7,456 nt of DNA from an uncultured Acidimicrobiia bacterium. GTDB taxonomy: Bacteria; Actinomycetota; Acidimicrobiia; Spongiisociales; JAENVV01. Below the pieces are notes generated by a model. The model was not told the DNA's origin and did no database searches. It worked only from the letters and a program-made list of their open reading frames with translations. Positions 5,975 to 7,456 of the stretch are shown here, one piece after another; within the stretch, counting starts at the first letter, position 1, and every line of letters starts with the position of its first letter. A program made the translations under genes and the position numbers. The stretch lies in the NCBI GenBank assembly GCA_905480085.1, contig CAJQPD010000245.1, forward strand, positions 1 to 7,456, written 5' to 3'.

Positions 5975-7239
5975 ATCCGTCACTCGAACGCGCCGGTTCG
6001 ATGTTGGCCGGTCGATCCTGTCTCGTCGCGCTGTCAGGCGGCCCGGACTCGGCTGCACTGGCCTGGCTCGCCAACCGCTTCTGCGACTCTGCACGCGCCG
6101 TGCACGTTGACCACGGTCAACCGGCTTCGGCTGCCCTGGCTGTAGCCGCCGGGCGAGTGGCGACCCAGGTCGGGATGGCCTTTCTAACGGTGAAGGTTGA
6201 CGTACCGTCCGGGCCGTCCTTTGAGCAGCAGGCACGAACGGTCCGATACGAAGCGCTGGAGGCGGAGCTGCAAACGGGTGAGTTGCTCATAACCGGGCAT
6301 ACCGCCGACGACAACGCAGAGACGTTCCTTCTCAACGCAGCCAGGGGTGCGGGGATGACAGGGTTGGGTGGGATTCCGATCGAGCGTGGCCGGGTGTTGA
6401 GACCGATGCTCGATGTGTCTCGGGAAGTCGTGCGAGCCTTCGTCGTCGAAAAAGGACTCGACGCCATCGACGATCCAACCAACCTCGACCTGACGTACAC
6501 CCGCAACCGAATTCGCCACGAGGTCATGCCGCGACTCGGGTCGCCGCTGACAATCGCCAGGGCCGCCCGACTTGCCTCGCTTGATGACGAGGTGCTCGAT
6601 GCGCAGGCCGAAATGGTCCCGATTCGAGTTGGGAAGCGCCGCGTAACCATCCCGACCGCCCCGTTGAGAACACTGCCGGGTCCGGTCGCCAATCGGGTCA
6701 TTCGAAGGGGTTTGCGACTTGTGAACCCGCCCTACCCGGGTACCTCCCAGATGGTCGATGCCGTCTGGGAGGTGGTGAGACGAGTCACCCCCAGGGTGGA
6801 GCTGGGGCAAGGAGTGGCCAGCTATCTGTCTGAGGGTGGTGTGGTTCTCGAAGCGGGTGTCTTGGACCCTCCATCCCCGGTGTCGTTGTCGACACCAGTC
6901 ACGTCGTTCGGGGACTGGAGGCTGGCGGTAGCCGAGCGACCGGATCCGCCTTCTGCCTTTCCCCTTGGGCCCGGCTTTGCGGCCTTCGCTGATCCGCCAG
7001 AGTTGTTGGTTCGAGTCTCCGTACCCGGAGATCGGGTTCCCTTGCGAGACGGTGGACACAAAGAGGTGGCGGACGTCTTCGCCGAGGCTCGCATCGCCCG
7101 GGAACGGCGGCGGACCTGGCCGGTCGTTGTCGCAGACGACCTCGTCTGGTGGGTACCGGGCGTGCGGAGAGGCTGGCTCGGTTGGGGACATCCATCCTCA
7201 GGGCGCTACCTTGTTTCGAACATTCTCCAGGAGGGCTAG
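5953..7239 (+). CDS. tilS: tRNA(Ile)-lysidine synthetase
   Basis: TilS attaches lysine to cytidine 34 of the tRNA-Ile with anticodon CAU, using ATP, so that it reads AUA and is charged with isoleucine. It is essential in most bacteria. The N-terminal PP-loop ATPase domain has SGGPDS at 28-33, HVDHG at 51-55, ARTVRYEAL at 94-102 and HTADDNAET at 116-124, with RGAG at 131-134. DDPTN (173-177) and RNRIRHEVMPRL (184-195) follow. The C-terminal TilS domain is present: PGDRVPLRDGGHKEVADVF then RRRTWPVV and WWVPGVRRG, near 355-410. The total of 428 residues indicates a full-length enzyme. The GTG at 5953 overlaps the protease by 22 bases and has only a weak GGAA two bases before it. ATG 6001 (residue 17) is a possible alternative. 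A strongly structured stretch lies at 6742-6807. Confidence 0.95.
   Translation: MASSGQLDPSLERAGSMLAGRSCLVALSGGPDSAALAWLANRFCDSARAVHVDHGQPASAALAVAAGRVATQVGMAFLTVKVDVPSGPSFEQQARTVRYEALEAELQTGELLITGHTADDNAETFLLNAARGAGMTGLGGIPIERGRVLRPMLDVSREVVRAFVVEKGLDAIDDPTNLDLTYTRNRIRHEVMPRLGSPLTIARAARLASLDDEVLDAQAEMVPIRVGKRRVTIPTAPLRTLPGPVANRVIRRGLRLVNPPYPGTSQMVDAVWEVVRRVTPRVELGQGVASYLSEGGVVLEAGVLDPPSPVSLSTPVTSFGDWRLAVAERPDPPSAFPLGPGFAAFADPPELLVRVSVPGDRVPLRDGGHKEVADVFAEARIARERRRTWPVVVADDLVWWVPGVRRGWLGWGHPSSGRYLVSNILQEG
6742..6807 (+). repeat. Cluster of three adjacent hairpins within tilS
   Basis: The first stem pairs 6742-6754 with 6761-6773: 13 pairs with a single T-G wobble and loop TCGATG. Its outer ten bases, ACCTCCCAGA and TCTGGGAGGT, are exact complements. 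A second stem pairs GGTGA (6774-6778) with TCACC (6785-6789). A third pairs CCCCAG (6789-6794) with CTGGGG (6802-6807). The second and third share base 6789, so one would shorten by a pair if both formed. No T-run follows, so a terminator is unlikely. Confidence 0.6.
7229..7234 (+). promoter_or_regulatory. Strong ribosome binding site of hpt
   Basis: AGGAGG, the best Shine-Dalgarno sequence in the window, sits inside the last codons of tilS, four bases before the hpt GTG. It fixes the hpt start at 7239 and suggests that hpt is translated much more strongly than its upstream neighbours in the same mRNA. Confidence 0.8.
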
Positions 7240-7456
7240 TGAACATCTCGAGAGTTTTGATCTCCGAAGAAGAGATCCGAACAAAATTGGCGGAGATGGG
7301 AAAGCAGATTACGGCCGACTACGCCGGCAAAGACTTGCTTATGGTCGGGGTCTTGAAAGGCGCGTTCATCGTAATGGCAGATCTGGCCCGTCATATCGAC
7401 GTGCCGGTCGAGTTCGACTTCATGGCGGTTTCCTCGAACGGAGCTGCCACGCAAAC
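7239..7456 (+). CDS. hpt: Hypoxanthine phosphoribosyltransferase, 5' part
   Basis: This is the first 72 codons of a purine salvage enzyme that joins hypoxanthine (or guanine) to PRPP. The window edge cuts it, so the PRPP-binding motif is not visible. The N-terminus ISRVLISEEEIRTKLAEMGKQI has the typical Hpt opening. VGVLKGAF at 36-43 contains the conserved LKG loop that contacts pyrophosphate. VEFDFMAVSS at 57-66 leads into the flexible catalytic loop. The next residue is Asn 67, where homologues have a conserved Tyr (SSYG); here it reads SSNG. The GTG start overlaps the tilS TAG by one base (TAGTG) and has a perfect AGGAGG. In relatives ftsH often follows. The call rests on strong N-terminal similarity plus the tilS neighbour. 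Confidence 0.92.
   Translation, partial: MNISRVLISEEEIRTKLAEMGKQITADYAGKDLLMVGVLKGAFIVMADLARHIDVPVEFDFMAVSSNGAATQ

Noticed and set aside
6184..7191. A 335-codon open frame on the minus strand opposite tilS
   Set aside because: Its product has no recognisable motif and is rich in Arg, Pro, Gly and His, as expected from the antisense of high-GC coding DNA. The + strand encodes an intact TilS throughout.

Overview
The window looks like chromosomal core sequence from a high-GC Gram-positive bacterium (Actinomycetota). The class could be Acidimicrobiia or a relative, but that is a guess. The evidence is the high-GC codon use, many GTG and TTG starts, a redox-type SigR/RsrA sigma/anti-sigma pair, and the actinobacterial order DUF2342-type zinc metalloprotease, tilS, hpt (which usually continues into ftsH). 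No mobile elements, CRISPR arrays, phage genes or transferred islands were seen.

Left block (62-3603, + strand): four tightly overlapping genes that look like one operon. They encode an MFS exporter, dTMP kinase (tmk), the DNA polymerase III delta' subunit (holB) and a PlsC-type lysophospholipid acyltransferase. Each junction overlaps by 4 to 8 bases, so translational coupling is likely. The theme is DNA precursor supply and clamp loading, with a lipid enzyme and a transporter attached.

Middle (3604-3818): a short gap holding a hairpin that may terminate transcription from both sides, and a tRNA-Thr(CGU) gene on the minus strand. The tRNA converges on the left operon and diverges from the right one.

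Right block (3819-7456, + strand): an ECF sigma factor and its zinc-binding anti-sigma factor overlap as ATGA. They are followed by a small, unrecognised signal-peptide/single-helix membrane protein, a DUF2342-type HExxH metalloprotease, tRNA-Ile lysidine synthetase (tilS), and the first 72 codons of hypoxanthine phosphoribosyltransferase (hpt), cut by the window edge. The packing suggests that a thiol/oxidative-stress sigma system is co-transcribed with tRNA modification and purine salvage genes.

Most of the window is ordinary core genome. No convincing new system was found. The items most worth a second look are the small membrane protein behind the sigma/anti-sigma pair, which has a near-leaderless promoter candidate; a Tyr-to-Asn difference in the Hpt catalytic loop; a delta' subunit with one zinc-ligand cysteine missing; and a cluster of strong hairpins inside tilS.
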